The notes beneath the pieces were generated by a model. The model worked only from the letters and a program-made list of their open reading frames with translations. It searched no databases and had not been told where the DNA came from. From Paractinoplanes durhamensis (lineage in GTDB: Bacteria > Actinomycetota > Actinomycetes > Mycobacteriales > Micromonosporaceae), in contig NZ_BOML01000025.1 of NCBI RefSeq assembly GCF_016862175.1, positions 51,985-115,984 on the forward strand: DNA of 64,000 bases, in the 5' to 3' direction. The stretch's first letter is position 1; each line of letters begins with the position of its first letter. This document shows, one piece after another, positions 26,967-34,553 of this stretch. The translations under genes and the position numbers were made by a program.

Positions 26967-28490
26967 CTATTCGAGGGTGACCGCGTTGGCGAGGCCGGTC
27001 GGGGTCACCCGCACCCGCGTGCCGATCGGCTCGGTGGCCGGGTCGGCGAGGTAATCGGCCAGGCCTTTGGCGAGGAAGCGCCGGCCGTCGTCGAGGCGGC
27101 CGACCACGATGCCGCGGCGGCGACCTTCGCGGCCGTGCTTCACCGTGTACGTCTCGATCGTCGCCGGACCGTCGGCCTCCTCGGCCTCGGTGACGACCGG
27201 GACCGCGTCGAGCGCGGCCTGCAGGCGGGCGCTCTCGTCCGGCACCCACTCCGACGGCGTGGTCCGGTAGACGCCGGCTGAATACTTCGTCATGGAGCCG
27301 CCGTTGGCGCCCACGAAGCCGACCCCGCCGCCGGCGCGAAGGCGTTCGACGGTCGCGGCGATGGCGTGCATCGAGTAGTTGTTGCCGGGTCCGCCGAAGA
27401 ACGGCAGGCCGCCGGTCACGGTCAGCCCGCGCGGGTCGTCGGCGGCCAGGCCGAGGGCGTCGGCCACGGTGAAGACCGCGATCGGGAAGCAGCTGTACAG
27501 GTCGATCGTGGTCAGCTCGCCGGCCTCGACGCCGGCCATCGACAGTGCGTGCCGGGCGGCCGCGGCGGCGGCCGGGGACGAGCCGAGGTCGGGTCGCTGC
27601 ATGAGGTCGCGTTCGCGCAGGTCGGCGTGGCCGGCCAGGAAGATCCACCGGTCGGCCGGGATGCCGAGGCGCTTGGCTTCGGACACCGGCATCAGCAGGA
27701 CGGCCGCGCCCTGGTTGACCTTGTCCCGGGCGACCAGGAAGCGGGTGTAGGGGTCGGCGATCGGCCGGTTCGCCTCGCTGACCGTGGCCAGCGATGCGGC
27801 GTCGCGGGCCACCGGCGCCGCCGCGAACCGATTGCCGACGGCCACCCGGCTGAATGGGGCGAAGAGGGCACCCATCGCCGCCGCGTAGGCCGATCGGGAC
27901 AGGCCGAGGCGGGCCCGGCGGGCGTTCTCCAGCAGGGCGTACTGGGCCGGCATGTCGGCGAGCCCGTGCGCGAGCAGGGTCATCGACACCATGCCGTCGA
28001 GGCCGTAACCGCGGTCGTCCAGGTCACCGTCGGCGTGCTCGGTGAAATCGGGCCGGTCGTCGGCTCCGGCGTACCGCTCAATGGTGGAAATGGCTTCGCC
28101 ACCCGCAAGGAGTACGACGCCGGCGTCGCCGGCGGCAATCGCCGCCGCGAACTCGTTCACCAGATGCTGGGGTGACTGGCCGCCGGTGACTTCGAGGACC
28201 GCACGGCGTGGCTTGGCACCGAGCCGGGCGGCGACCGAGCGGGGAAAATTGTCCGAGCATCCGAGCGGGATGTCGGCGCCGGGCACCGAGATCTCGAACT
28301 GCCGCACCCCGGCGACCACGTCGATGGCGGCGGCCACCGCGACCGGATCGGCGCCGGTGTCGGCCAGCGCCGCCTGCGCCGCGGCAGCCGCGAGCTGAAC
28401 TGCGGAAAGGCGCTGATAACCGGGATCGTCGAGCCGTTCGGCGAATTGGCCGACACCGACCAGGACCGGAGTGCGAGAGTCGATCAACAC
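26967..28490 (-). CDS. thiolase-like acetyl-CoA acetyltransferase-family protein with C-terminal OB-like domain
   Basis: A 507-residue thiolase-fold protein. The N-terminal half begins TPVLVGVGQFAERLDDP; the C-terminal thiolase half has YSCFPIAVFTVADALGL and GGLPFFGGPGNNYSMHAI, which supply the His/Asn region. A final OB-fold-like tail of about 70 residues (GRRRGIVVGRLDDGRRFLAK) follows. At the position where classical thiolases carry the acyl-accepting Cys it reads VTGGQSPQHLVNEF, with no cysteine. Many members of this actinobacterial subfamily share that trait, so it may bind acyl-CoA or act in a different reaction. GTG 28490 is the start; TTG 28487 is adjacent. Confidence 0.75.
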   Translation of the reverse strand: MLIDSRTPVLVGVGQFAERLDDPGYQRLSAVQLAAAAAQAALADTGADPVAVAAAIDVVAGVRQFEISVPGADIPLGCSDNFPRSVAARLGAKPRRAVLEVTGGQSPQHLVNEFAAAIAAGDAGVVLLAGGEAISTIERYAGADDRPDFTEHADGDLDDRGYGLDGMVSMTLLAHGLADMPAQYALLENARRARLGLSRSAYAAAMGALFAPFSRVAVGNRFAAAPVARDAASLATVSEANRPIADPYTRFLVARDKVNQGAAVLLMPVSEAKRLGIPADRWIFLAGHADLRERDLMQRPDLGSSPAAAAAARHALSMAGVEAGELTTIDLYSCFPIAVFTVADALGLAADDPRGLTVTGGLPFFGGPGNNYSMHAIAATVERLRAGGGVGFVGANGGSMTKYSAGVYRTTPSEWVPDESARLQAALDAVPVVTEAEEADGPATIETYTVKHGREGRRRGIVVGRLDDGRRFLAKGLADYLADPATEPIGTRVRVTPTGLANAVTLE

Positions 28491-28512
28491 GGCCCCATCG
28501 AGGGAGAAAAAG

Positions 28513-28585
28513 AGCGGACGACGGGATTCGAACCCGCGACCCTCACCTTGGCAAGGTGATGCGCTACCAGCTGCGCTACGTCCGC
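28513..28585 (-). tRNA. tRNA-Gly (anticodon GCC)
   Basis: A complete cloverleaf on the minus strand. The acceptor stem is GCGGACG/CGTCCGC. The D-stem is GCGC/GCGC. The anticodon stem is TCACC/GGTGA around the loop TTGCCAA (GCC). The T-stem is GCGGG/CCCGT with loop TTCGAAT. The discriminator is T and no CCA is encoded. Confidence 0.97.
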
Positions 28586-28647
28586 GTTGGGAGAACCATA
28601 CCGGATGCCCGTTGAGGTCTGCGGGAGGCCTCTGCGACCATTCCGGG

Positions 28648-30318
28648 GTGTCGTCCTACCCCTCCGCGTTTCCCGAGCTCGGCGAGCAGGAGAACGAGCT
28701 CTTCGCCAGCGCCTTCTACGAGTTCGGCCCGGCCCAGTTCGCCCGGGCGTCGTCCTACGGCTCCCCGCAGGAGGTGCGAGCCGGCGACGTCCTGTTCGAC
28801 GTGGGTGACGAGGACTGCGATCTGATCCTGGTCGGCACCGCGACCGTCGAGATTGTCCGGATCCCGGTGTCGACCTCCGAGGAGGAGCTGTTCCTGACGG
28901 CCGGGCCGGGCCAGTTCGTCGGCGAGATGAACCTGCTCACCGGTCAGACCCGCCTCCTGGCCGGCCGGGTGACCGCGCCGGGCGTGATCCACCGCATCGA
29001 CCAGGCCGCGTTCCGGCTGCTGATGGCGCAGGACACCGAGCTCAGCGACCTGCTGCTGCGCGGCTTCCTGGCCCGGCGGCTGCTGATGCAGATGCGGTCC
29101 GGCCGCAACCTGCAGGTGATCGGCGACGTCGGCACCGGCCCGGGGATGGCGTTGCAGACGTTCCTGGCCCGGCAGGAGCAGCCGCACCTGTGGCTGGCGG
29201 AGGAGTCCGACGACGGGCAGCAGGCGATGGCCGAGGCCGGCCTCACGGCCAGTGACCTCCCGGCGGTGGTGACGCCGCGCGAGACCCTGCGGAAGGTCAA
29301 TCCGGGCATCCTCAGCCAGCATCTCGGTCTGACCTATCGGCGGACCCCGAAAGGGGTCGCCGACCTCACCATCGTCGGCGCCGGGCCGGCCGGGCTGGCC
29401 GCCGCCGTCTACGGCGCGTCCGAGGGCCTGGAGACGGTGCTGCTGGACGCGGTCGCCACCGGCGGGCAGGCGGCCGCGAGCTCCCGGATCGAGAACTACC
29501 TGGGCTTCCCGTTCGGCCTCAGCGGGGCCGCGCTGACCGGCCGGGCGGCGGTGCAGGCGCTGAAGTTCGGCGCCCACCTGGCCAGCCCGTGCGGGGTGGC
29601 GTCGCTCGAGCCGGGCCCGGACGGCCACCTGATCACCCTCGCCGACGGCGTGGCGATCCGGACCAGGACGGTGCTGGTCGCGACCGGCGCCGCCTACCGC
29701 AACCTGCCGCTGGAGGGCTGGCCCGGGTTCGTCGGCAACGGCATCTACTACGCGGCGACCGAGCTGGAGGCGCAGGCGGTGGCCGGGCTGCCGGTGACGG
29801 TGGTGGGCGGGGCCAACTCGGCCGGTCAGGCGGCGATCTACCTGGCGCGGCGGGCGGCGCACGTCACCCTCGCCGTACGCGGCGCAGATCTTTATTCGAA
29901 GATGTCCAGCTACCTGGTCGACCGCATCCTCGCCGATCCGGGCATCACGGTGCGGACCGAGACCGAGGTGACCGGGCTGAGCGGCACGCAGCGGCTGGAC
30001 GAGATCACCCTGACCACGGCCGGGCTGCCCGACCCGTGCGGCTGCTTCGGCCTGTTCTGCTTCATCGGGGCCACCCCGGCCACCGAGTGGCTGACCGGCG
30101 TCGCGCTCGACGAGAACGGCTTCCTCCCCACCGACGTGCAGCTCGGTGAGCGCTGGACCGGCACCACCCGCGCGCCGTTCCCGTTCGAGACGAGCGTCCC
30201 GGGCGTCTTCGCGGCCGGCGACGTCCGTTCCGCGTCGATGAAGCGGGTGGCGGCCGCCGTCGGCGAGGGTGCGAGCGCGGTCCGGTCGGTGCATCAGGCC
30301 CTCGCGGCGTCCTCCTGA
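28648..30318 (+). CDS. cyclic-nucleotide-binding domain fused to a thioredoxin-reductase-like flavoprotein
   Basis: A 556-residue two-domain protein. Residues about 30-150 form a CNB-type beta-barrel (VRAGDVLFDVGDEDCDLILV, then GPGQFVGEMNLLTGQTRLL). Residues about 230-550 form a class-II pyridine-nucleotide oxidoreductase with FAD site VGAGPAGLAAAVYGASEG, NADPH site VTVVGGANSAGQAA and a second FAD contact FAAGDVRS. The redox CxxC of thioredoxin reductase is absent: the position reads IYYAATELEA. It therefore cannot reduce thioredoxin in the usual way and is closer to ferredoxin-NADP reductase types. GTG 28648 fits the first conserved residues. It stands alone beside the tRNA. Confidence 0.85.
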   Translation: MSSYPSAFPELGEQENELFASAFYEFGPAQFARASSYGSPQEVRAGDVLFDVGDEDCDLILVGTATVEIVRIPVSTSEEELFLTAGPGQFVGEMNLLTGQTRLLAGRVTAPGVIHRIDQAAFRLLMAQDTELSDLLLRGFLARRLLMQMRSGRNLQVIGDVGTGPGMALQTFLARQEQPHLWLAEESDDGQQAMAEAGLTASDLPAVVTPRETLRKVNPGILSQHLGLTYRRTPKGVADLTIVGAGPAGLAAAVYGASEGLETVLLDAVATGGQAAASSRIENYLGFPFGLSGAALTGRAAVQALKFGAHLASPCGVASLEPGPDGHLITLADGVAIRTRTVLVATGAAYRNLPLEGWPGFVGNGIYYAATELEAQAVAGLPVTVVGGANSAGQAAIYLARRAAHVTLAVRGADLYSKMSSYLVDRILADPGITVRTETEVTGLSGTQRLDEITLTTAGLPDPCGCFGLFCFIGATPATEWLTGVALDENGFLPTDVQLGERWTGTTRAPFPFETSVPGVFAAGDVRSASMKRVAAAVGEGASAVRSVHQALAASS

Positions 30319-30368
30319 CGGGGTCCGCCGCCGTGCCGATGATCATCGCGGCGGGTAGGGTCCGATAG

Positions 30369-30689
30369 ATGTCGAACGACCCCACTGTGAAATACGAGCC
30401 GGCCGACCCCGATGGCCTGGTGGTCGCCGCCCTCACCGGCGAGCTCGACATCGACCGCGCCGACGAGGTGCGCGACGATCTGGCCGCCGCGTCGGCCGCA
30501 CCGGGCTGCCGTTTCCTCCGGATCGATGTCAGCCGGCTCGACTTCATCGACTCCTACGGCCTGGGCGCGCTGGTCAGCGCCCGCAACAGCGCGGCCGCGC
30601 ACGGCGTGACGATGACGTTGGCCGAGCCGTCCCCGCCGGTCCGCAAGGCGATCGCGGTGACCGGCCTCGGCGACGTCTTCGGTTTGTGA
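30369..30689 (+). CDS. STAS-domain anti-sigma factor antagonist
   Basis: A 106-residue single STAS domain (ALTGELDIDRADEVRDDL, then SRLDFIDSYGLGALVSARN). The serine in FIDSYGLGAL is the site that the partner anti-sigma kinase phosphorylates in SpoIIAA-type proteins. It acts in the cytosol by sequestering an RsbW-like anti-sigma factor when unphosphorylated. No kinase or phosphatase gene lies beside it, so its partners are encoded elsewhere. Starts at ATG 30369. Confidence 0.9.
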   Translation: MSNDPTVKYEPADPDGLVVAALTGELDIDRADEVRDDLAAASAAPGCRFLRIDVSRLDFIDSYGLGALVSARNSAAAHGVTMTLAEPSPPVRKAIAVTGLGDVFGL

Positions 30690-30755
30690 TCGGTTGAACG
30701 GTCGCCGCGGTCCGTCCGTATTCGCAGGCGTGCGGGACTGGCGGGGAGAGTAAGC

Positions 30756-31082
30756 GTGGAGGCGCGCATCAGCGTCGACGGCAGCAACGCCGATCGGGTC
30801 GCCCTCTGGGACTGGCTGTTCGACGACCCCGATCTGCGCGACCTGCTCGGGCGGGACGCCAGCATCGAGGTCAACAGCCTTACCGAGTACGTGGTGAGCG
30901 TCGACGGCCCGGGCGCCGCGATCTGGGCCGCCCTCGCCCATTCCCTGGCGATCTGGCTCGGCCGCTGCCGGGCCGCGCTGGTCATCGCCGGGCCCTACGG
31001 CGCGACCGCCGTGGTCACCGCCGGCCAGGAGGTAGCCCTGCGCCGGGTTCTCGGCGTCCGGGAATTCTCAACCCCGGCCTGA
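30756..31082 (+). CDS. effector-associated constant component EACC1-like protein
   Basis: A 108-residue protein that resembles the EACC1 family, known as a small constant partner of caspase- or trypsin-type effectors in bacterial conflict systems. Visible matches are the DRVALWDWLFDDPDLRDLL start, the central helix IWAALAHSLAIWLGRCRAA and the closing strand IAGPYGATAVVTA. GTG 30756 follows GGGGAGAG. No peptidase, CHAT or STAND gene is adjacent; neighbours are a STAS protein and a glycosidase. It may be an orphan, or its effector is elsewhere (inference). Confidence 0.65.
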   Translation: MEARISVDGSNADRVALWDWLFDDPDLRDLLGRDASIEVNSLTEYVVSVDGPGAAIWAALAHSLAIWLGRCRAALVIAGPYGATAVVTAGQEVALRRVLGVREFSTPA

Positions 31083-31232
31083 CCCCGCCGATCACCCTGG
31101 TCGACCTCTCCGGGGTCCGGAAAACGCGCAACCGGGCGGCACCCGCACGGGCACTTGTCGTGCACCGTACGCCCGGCAATCTTCTCTCCATGCCCGGCCG
31201 AGAACGCGGCCGGACAACGCGGGGGAGATTGA

Positions 31233-32291
31233 ATGTTTCGCAAGTCCGTGTACTCGCTGGCCGCTGTGATCGCCGGTGTCGGTGCCGCGCTCGCCGGATC
31301 CGCGGGGGCCGCTCAGGCCGCCGACTCGGTCCCGACGACGCCCGCCAAGACCGCCTGCGTGACCAACGCGAAGCTGGTGCCGAGCTGCAACGTGCTGTGG
31401 GGTGCCGCCGCCGGCGGCTTCACCGGCAAGCCGCGGGACCTCGAGCTGCGCAACTGGGAGAAGCTCAGTGGCCGCACCTCCACCATCTTCCACACGTACC
31501 ACAAGGGTGACGAGAAGTTCCCGACCGCCGGCGAGATCGCGATGACGTCGGACCCGGCGAACCCGCGGGTGCTGCTGATGAACTGGCGCGTCGAGTACGG
31601 CTCGAACTGGCACAACGTCGCCGCCGGCAAGCTGGACCGCCGCATCGACGCGTTCGCGAGCCGGGTCAAGTCGACCTACGCGAACAAGAAGTTCTTCCTG
31701 ATCCTCAACCACGAGCCCGAGGACGACGTCCGTCCGGCCGCCCGCTCGGGCATGACCGCCAAGGACTTCGCCGCCTCGTTCCGCCACGTCATCCAGCGTC
31801 TGCGCGCCCAGGGCGTCACCAACATGGTCAGCGTCGTCGCCTACATGGGCAACGAGAAGTGGATGGCGCAGTCCTGGTGGAAGGACCTCTACCCGGGCGA
31901 CGACGTCACCGACTGGATCGGCCTGGACTCGTACGTCAGCGCCGAGCCCGGCTACTACCACCACGGCCTGTTCGGTGACCTGGTCAACCGGCGCGCGCCG
32001 GGCGGCGACGGCTTCTACGACTGGGCCGTCAAGAACCACAAGAGCAAGCCGATCATGATGGCCGAGTGGGGCGCCTACCACCGCGTCAACCGCGTCTTCG
32101 ACAAGTCGGCGCAGTTCAACAGCGTGCTGCCGGAGCTGGCGAAGCGCCCCGCGATCAAGGCGATCGTGTACTTCGACACCAAGCGTGACCAGTTCGGCGA
32201 CCGTGACATCAGCATCAACAGCTCGGCCCGTAGCCTCGCGACCTTCCGCAAGCTGGCCGCGAACCCGCTGTTCAACGTGCAGGTCCGATAG
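31233..32291 (+). CDS. secreted GH26-like glycoside hydrolase
   Basis: A 352-residue secreted TIM-barrel enzyme. The signal peptide (SLAAVIAGVGAALAGSAGAA, cleavage near QAA-D) is followed by a catalytic domain with a probable acid/base Glu161 in LILNHEPEDD and nucleophile Glu278 in IMMAEWGAYH. The spacing matches GH26 beta-mannanase-type enzymes. There is no carbohydrate-binding module. ATG 31233 follows GGGGGAGA. A strong hairpin follows the stop. Substrate may be mannan or a related beta-glucan (inference). Confidence 0.8.
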   Translation: MFRKSVYSLAAVIAGVGAALAGSAGAAQAADSVPTTPAKTACVTNAKLVPSCNVLWGAAAGGFTGKPRDLELRNWEKLSGRTSTIFHTYHKGDEKFPTAGEIAMTSDPANPRVLLMNWRVEYGSNWHNVAAGKLDRRIDAFASRVKSTYANKKFFLILNHEPEDDVRPAARSGMTAKDFAASFRHVIQRLRAQGVTNMVSVVAYMGNEKWMAQSWWKDLYPGDDVTDWIGLDSYVSAEPGYYHHGLFGDLVNRRAPGGDGFYDWAVKNHKSKPIMMAEWGAYHRVNRVFDKSAQFNSVLPELAKRPAIKAIVYFDTKRDQFGDRDISINSSARSLATFRKLAANPLFNVQVR

Positions 32292-32297
32292 TTGTGA

Positions 32298-32328
32298 TAG
32301 CCGCCCGGCATTCTGCCGGGCGGCTATT
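32298..32328 (+). terminator. intrinsic terminator after the GH26-like gene
   Basis: A perfect 14-bp stem (ATAGCCGCCCGGCA with TGCCGGGCGGCTAT) and a TTC loop, followed by TTTTG. It lies between two converging genes and is the most classical terminator in the window. Confidence 0.9.
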
Positions 32329-32332
32329 TTGA

Positions 32333-33616
32333 TTATCGGCCCAGGTCTACCGGCAGCTCGTCCAGACCGAAAACGATCGAGGCCCGGCGGAACTTCAGCT
32401 CGGCCGGCGGCACGGCCGGCTTCATCGCCGGGAAACGACGGACCAGGGCGGGGTACGCGATCCGCAGCTCCATCCGGGCCAGTTCGGCCCCGATGCACCG
32501 GTGGATGCCGTACCCGAACGCGACGTGTGACCGGTTCGCTGCCCGGCCCGGGTCGATGCTGTGCGGGTCCGGCCCGAACTGCACGTCCCGGTCGGCCCCG
32601 CTGAGCGAGCACATCACCACGTCCCCGGCCCGGATGTCGGCGTCGCCGATCCGGACGTCACGCACCGCGACCCGCGGGAACGCCACCTGCACCACGGTCA
32701 GGTAGCGCAGCAGTTCCTCGACCATCGCGTCGACGTCCTCGCCGGCCCGCATCTTCTCGGCCATCACCGGGTTGGCCATCAGCACCAGGGCACCGAGCGC
32801 GATCATGCTGGCGCTGGTCTCCAGGCCGCCGGTGAGCACCCCGTCGGCGACCCCGGCCAGCTCCCGGTCCTCGATGTCGTCGCCGTGCGCCCGGATCAGC
32901 GCGCCGAGCAGCCCCTCCCCCGGTTCCCGGCGCTGCTGCTCGATCAGCCCGCCGATGTATTCGAGCGACTCGCCGATCGCGCCGAGCGCCGCATTGCCGC
33001 CCGCGCCGAGGTCGAAGCGGGTGGTGCTGAGCTCCTGGAAGTACTCCCGGTCGGCATACGGCACGCCGAGCAGCTCACAGATGGTGAGCGCGGGGATCGG
33101 CAGCGCGAAATCGTGCCACAGGTCCGCCGTACCGTCGGTAGCCGCCAATGCGTCGAGACGGCCCGCCACGATCGACTCGATGCGCGGCTGCAGCCGCGCG
33201 AGTCGCCGCATGGTGAACTCCGGGGTGAGCATCTTCCGCAGCCGGGTGTGGTCCGGCGGGTCGGCGAAGCCGAGGCCGCCCGGGTCCCGTTCGACGGTGA
33301 TCCCGATCCGCCCGGCGAACCGGCCGAAGTCGTTGCTGTAGGTGTCCACGCTGCCCAGCACCGCCCGCACCGGTTCGTAGCCGGTGACCAGCCAGGCCCG
33401 CATCCCGAACGGCAGCGGAAGCCGGCTGACCGGCTTCTCCTCCCGGAGCTGCCCCATCTTGGCCACCGGGTCGAGCCCGTCCCGGTGCAACGGCCAGAGG
33501 ATCTTGTCGGGGAGCATGGACAGCCCCGCATAGGGCCCGTTACCACCGGTGAAGCGACGGGCCACCATTCCTAGGACCTGTGACCGCACCGCCGACACCA
33601 TCGACGTCATGCCCAC
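32333..33616 (-). CDS. cytochrome P450
   Basis: A 427-residue soluble bacterial P450. The heme-ligand loop is FGYGIHRCIGAELARME with the cysteine thiolate. The ExxR of helix K is in VEELLRYL. The I-helix oxygen-activation motif reads GGLETSAS where most P450s have AGxDT or AGxET followed by Thr; here Glu-Thr is kept. GTG 33616 is chosen because GGAGG precedes it by six bases; ATG 33610 and upstream starts are possible. No ferredoxin or biosynthetic genes are adjacent, so electron donors are encoded elsewhere and the substrate is unknown. Confidence 0.93.
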   Translation of the reverse strand: MGMTSMVSAVRSQVLGMVARRFTGGNGPYAGLSMLPDKILWPLHRDGLDPVAKMGQLREEKPVSRLPLPFGMRAWLVTGYEPVRAVLGSVDTYSNDFGRFAGRIGITVERDPGGLGFADPPDHTRLRKMLTPEFTMRRLARLQPRIESIVAGRLDALAATDGTADLWHDFALPIPALTICELLGVPYADREYFQELSTTRFDLGAGGNAALGAIGESLEYIGGLIEQQRREPGEGLLGALIRAHGDDIEDRELAGVADGVLTGGLETSASMIALGALVLMANPVMAEKMRAGEDVDAMVEELLRYLTVVQVAFPRVAVRDVRIGDADIRAGDVVMCSLSGADRDVQFGPDPHSIDPGRAANRSHVAFGYGIHRCIGAELARMELRIAYPALVRRFPAMKPAVPPAELKFRRASIVFGLDELPVDLGR

Positions 33617-33633
33617 CGCGTTCCTCCACCCCT

Positions 33634-33660
33634 CGCGTGTTCGGAGCATGATCACACGCG
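33634..33660. promoter_or_regulatory. inverted repeat upstream of the P450 gene
   Basis: CGCGTGT (33634-33640) and ACACGCG (33654-33660) are perfect 7-bp inverted arms with a 13-base spacer, 18 bases upstream of the P450 start. This could be an operator; no regulator is adjacent. Confidence 0.35.
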
Positions 33661-33811
33661 TCCCTCGGTTTTCACCGCAGTCCCGCCATGAAAATCCTCA
33701 CGTACCGGTGTCACCCTGTCTGCCACCTGGCCGCATGCCGACAGCGCCGCATTATTTCCACGCGACCGGGTGCACTCCGTGGTGGGATGCATCGACGCCG
33801 AAGGGGCAGGG

Positions 33812-34501
33812 ATGAAGTTCGAGATGCCGGTGGACGCCGCGGACGGCGAGCGCATCCAGCGGGAGCTGCACGAGCATTTGATACTGCCGACCGAGTCGTC
33901 GGCACCGCCAAAGACAGTAACCGGCCTGGACATCTCCTACGAGATCGGCAGCGAGCGCGCGGTCGCCGCGGCGGTCACGATCGACGTGACCACCCGGGCG
34001 GTGCGCGAGGTCGCGGTGGCCGAGGGCAAGGTCCTTTTCCCGTACGTTCCGGGCCTGCTCGCCTTCCGCGAGATTCCGCTGCTGCTCGAGGCCATCGGCC
34101 GGTTGACCGCGGAGCCGGAGGTGCTGGTCTGCGACGGCTACGGCATCGCGCATCCGCGCCGCTTCGGACTGGCGTGTCACCTGGGCGTCCTGCTCGATCG
34201 GCCGGCCTTCGGCGTGGCCAAGACCAGCTTCATCGGCACCGGCGACGACCCGGCCCCGGCGCGCGGCGAGTGGTCGGCGCTGAGCGACGGCGGCGAGGTG
34301 ATCGGCCGGTCGGTGCGCACCCGGACCGGGGTGAAGCCGGTCTTCGTGTCGGCCGGCCACCGGATCAGCCTGGCCGACGCCACCGAGCTGGCGGTCGCGC
34401 TCAGCGGCCGCTACCGCATCCCGGAACCGACCCGCCAGGCCGACATCATCTCCCGCCAGGTGCTCCGCGGCGAGCCTTTCCCCAGCTGGCAAAGGGGGTG
34501 A
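33812..34501 (+). CDS. nfi: endonuclease V (deoxyinosine repair)
   Basis: A 229-residue endonuclease V, which nicks DNA one base 3' of deaminated adenine (inosine). Family motifs are present: GLDISYE supplies the first catalytic Asp, VPGLLAFREIPLLLEA the Glu, CDGYGIAHPRRFGLACHLG the second Asp, and FGVAKTSFIG the lysine loop. Length is normal. ATG 33812 follows GGGGCAGGG. It is monocistronic, with a strong hairpin after the stop. Confidence 0.9.
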   Translation: MKFEMPVDAADGERIQRELHEHLILPTESSAPPKTVTGLDISYEIGSERAVAAAVTIDVTTRAVREVAVAEGKVLFPYVPGLLAFREIPLLLEAIGRLTAEPEVLVCDGYGIAHPRRFGLACHLGVLLDRPAFGVAKTSFIGTGDDPAPARGEWSALSDGGEVIGRSVRTRTGVKPVFVSAGHRISLADATELAVALSGRYRIPEPTRQADIISRQVLRGEPFPSWQRG

Positions 34502-34502
34502 C

Positions 34503-34532
34503 GGCCGGCCCCCTTCGCGATGGGGGCCGGCC
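34503..34532 (+). terminator. hairpin after endonuclease V
   Basis: An 11-bp inverted repeat (GGCCGGCCCCC with GGGGGCCGGCC, 8-base loop) begins two bases after the nfi stop and sits between converging genes, so it may serve both. Confidence 0.7.
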
Positions 34533-34553
34533 GCCACGTCTAGTTTGGCAGGG

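Noticed and set aside
26967..28490. Thiolase-like protein lacking the active-site Cys as a mutation
   Set aside because: The Gly-Gly-x-Ser-Pro-Gln form is, as far as I recall, the normal state of this subfamily, so it is not listed as a private defect.
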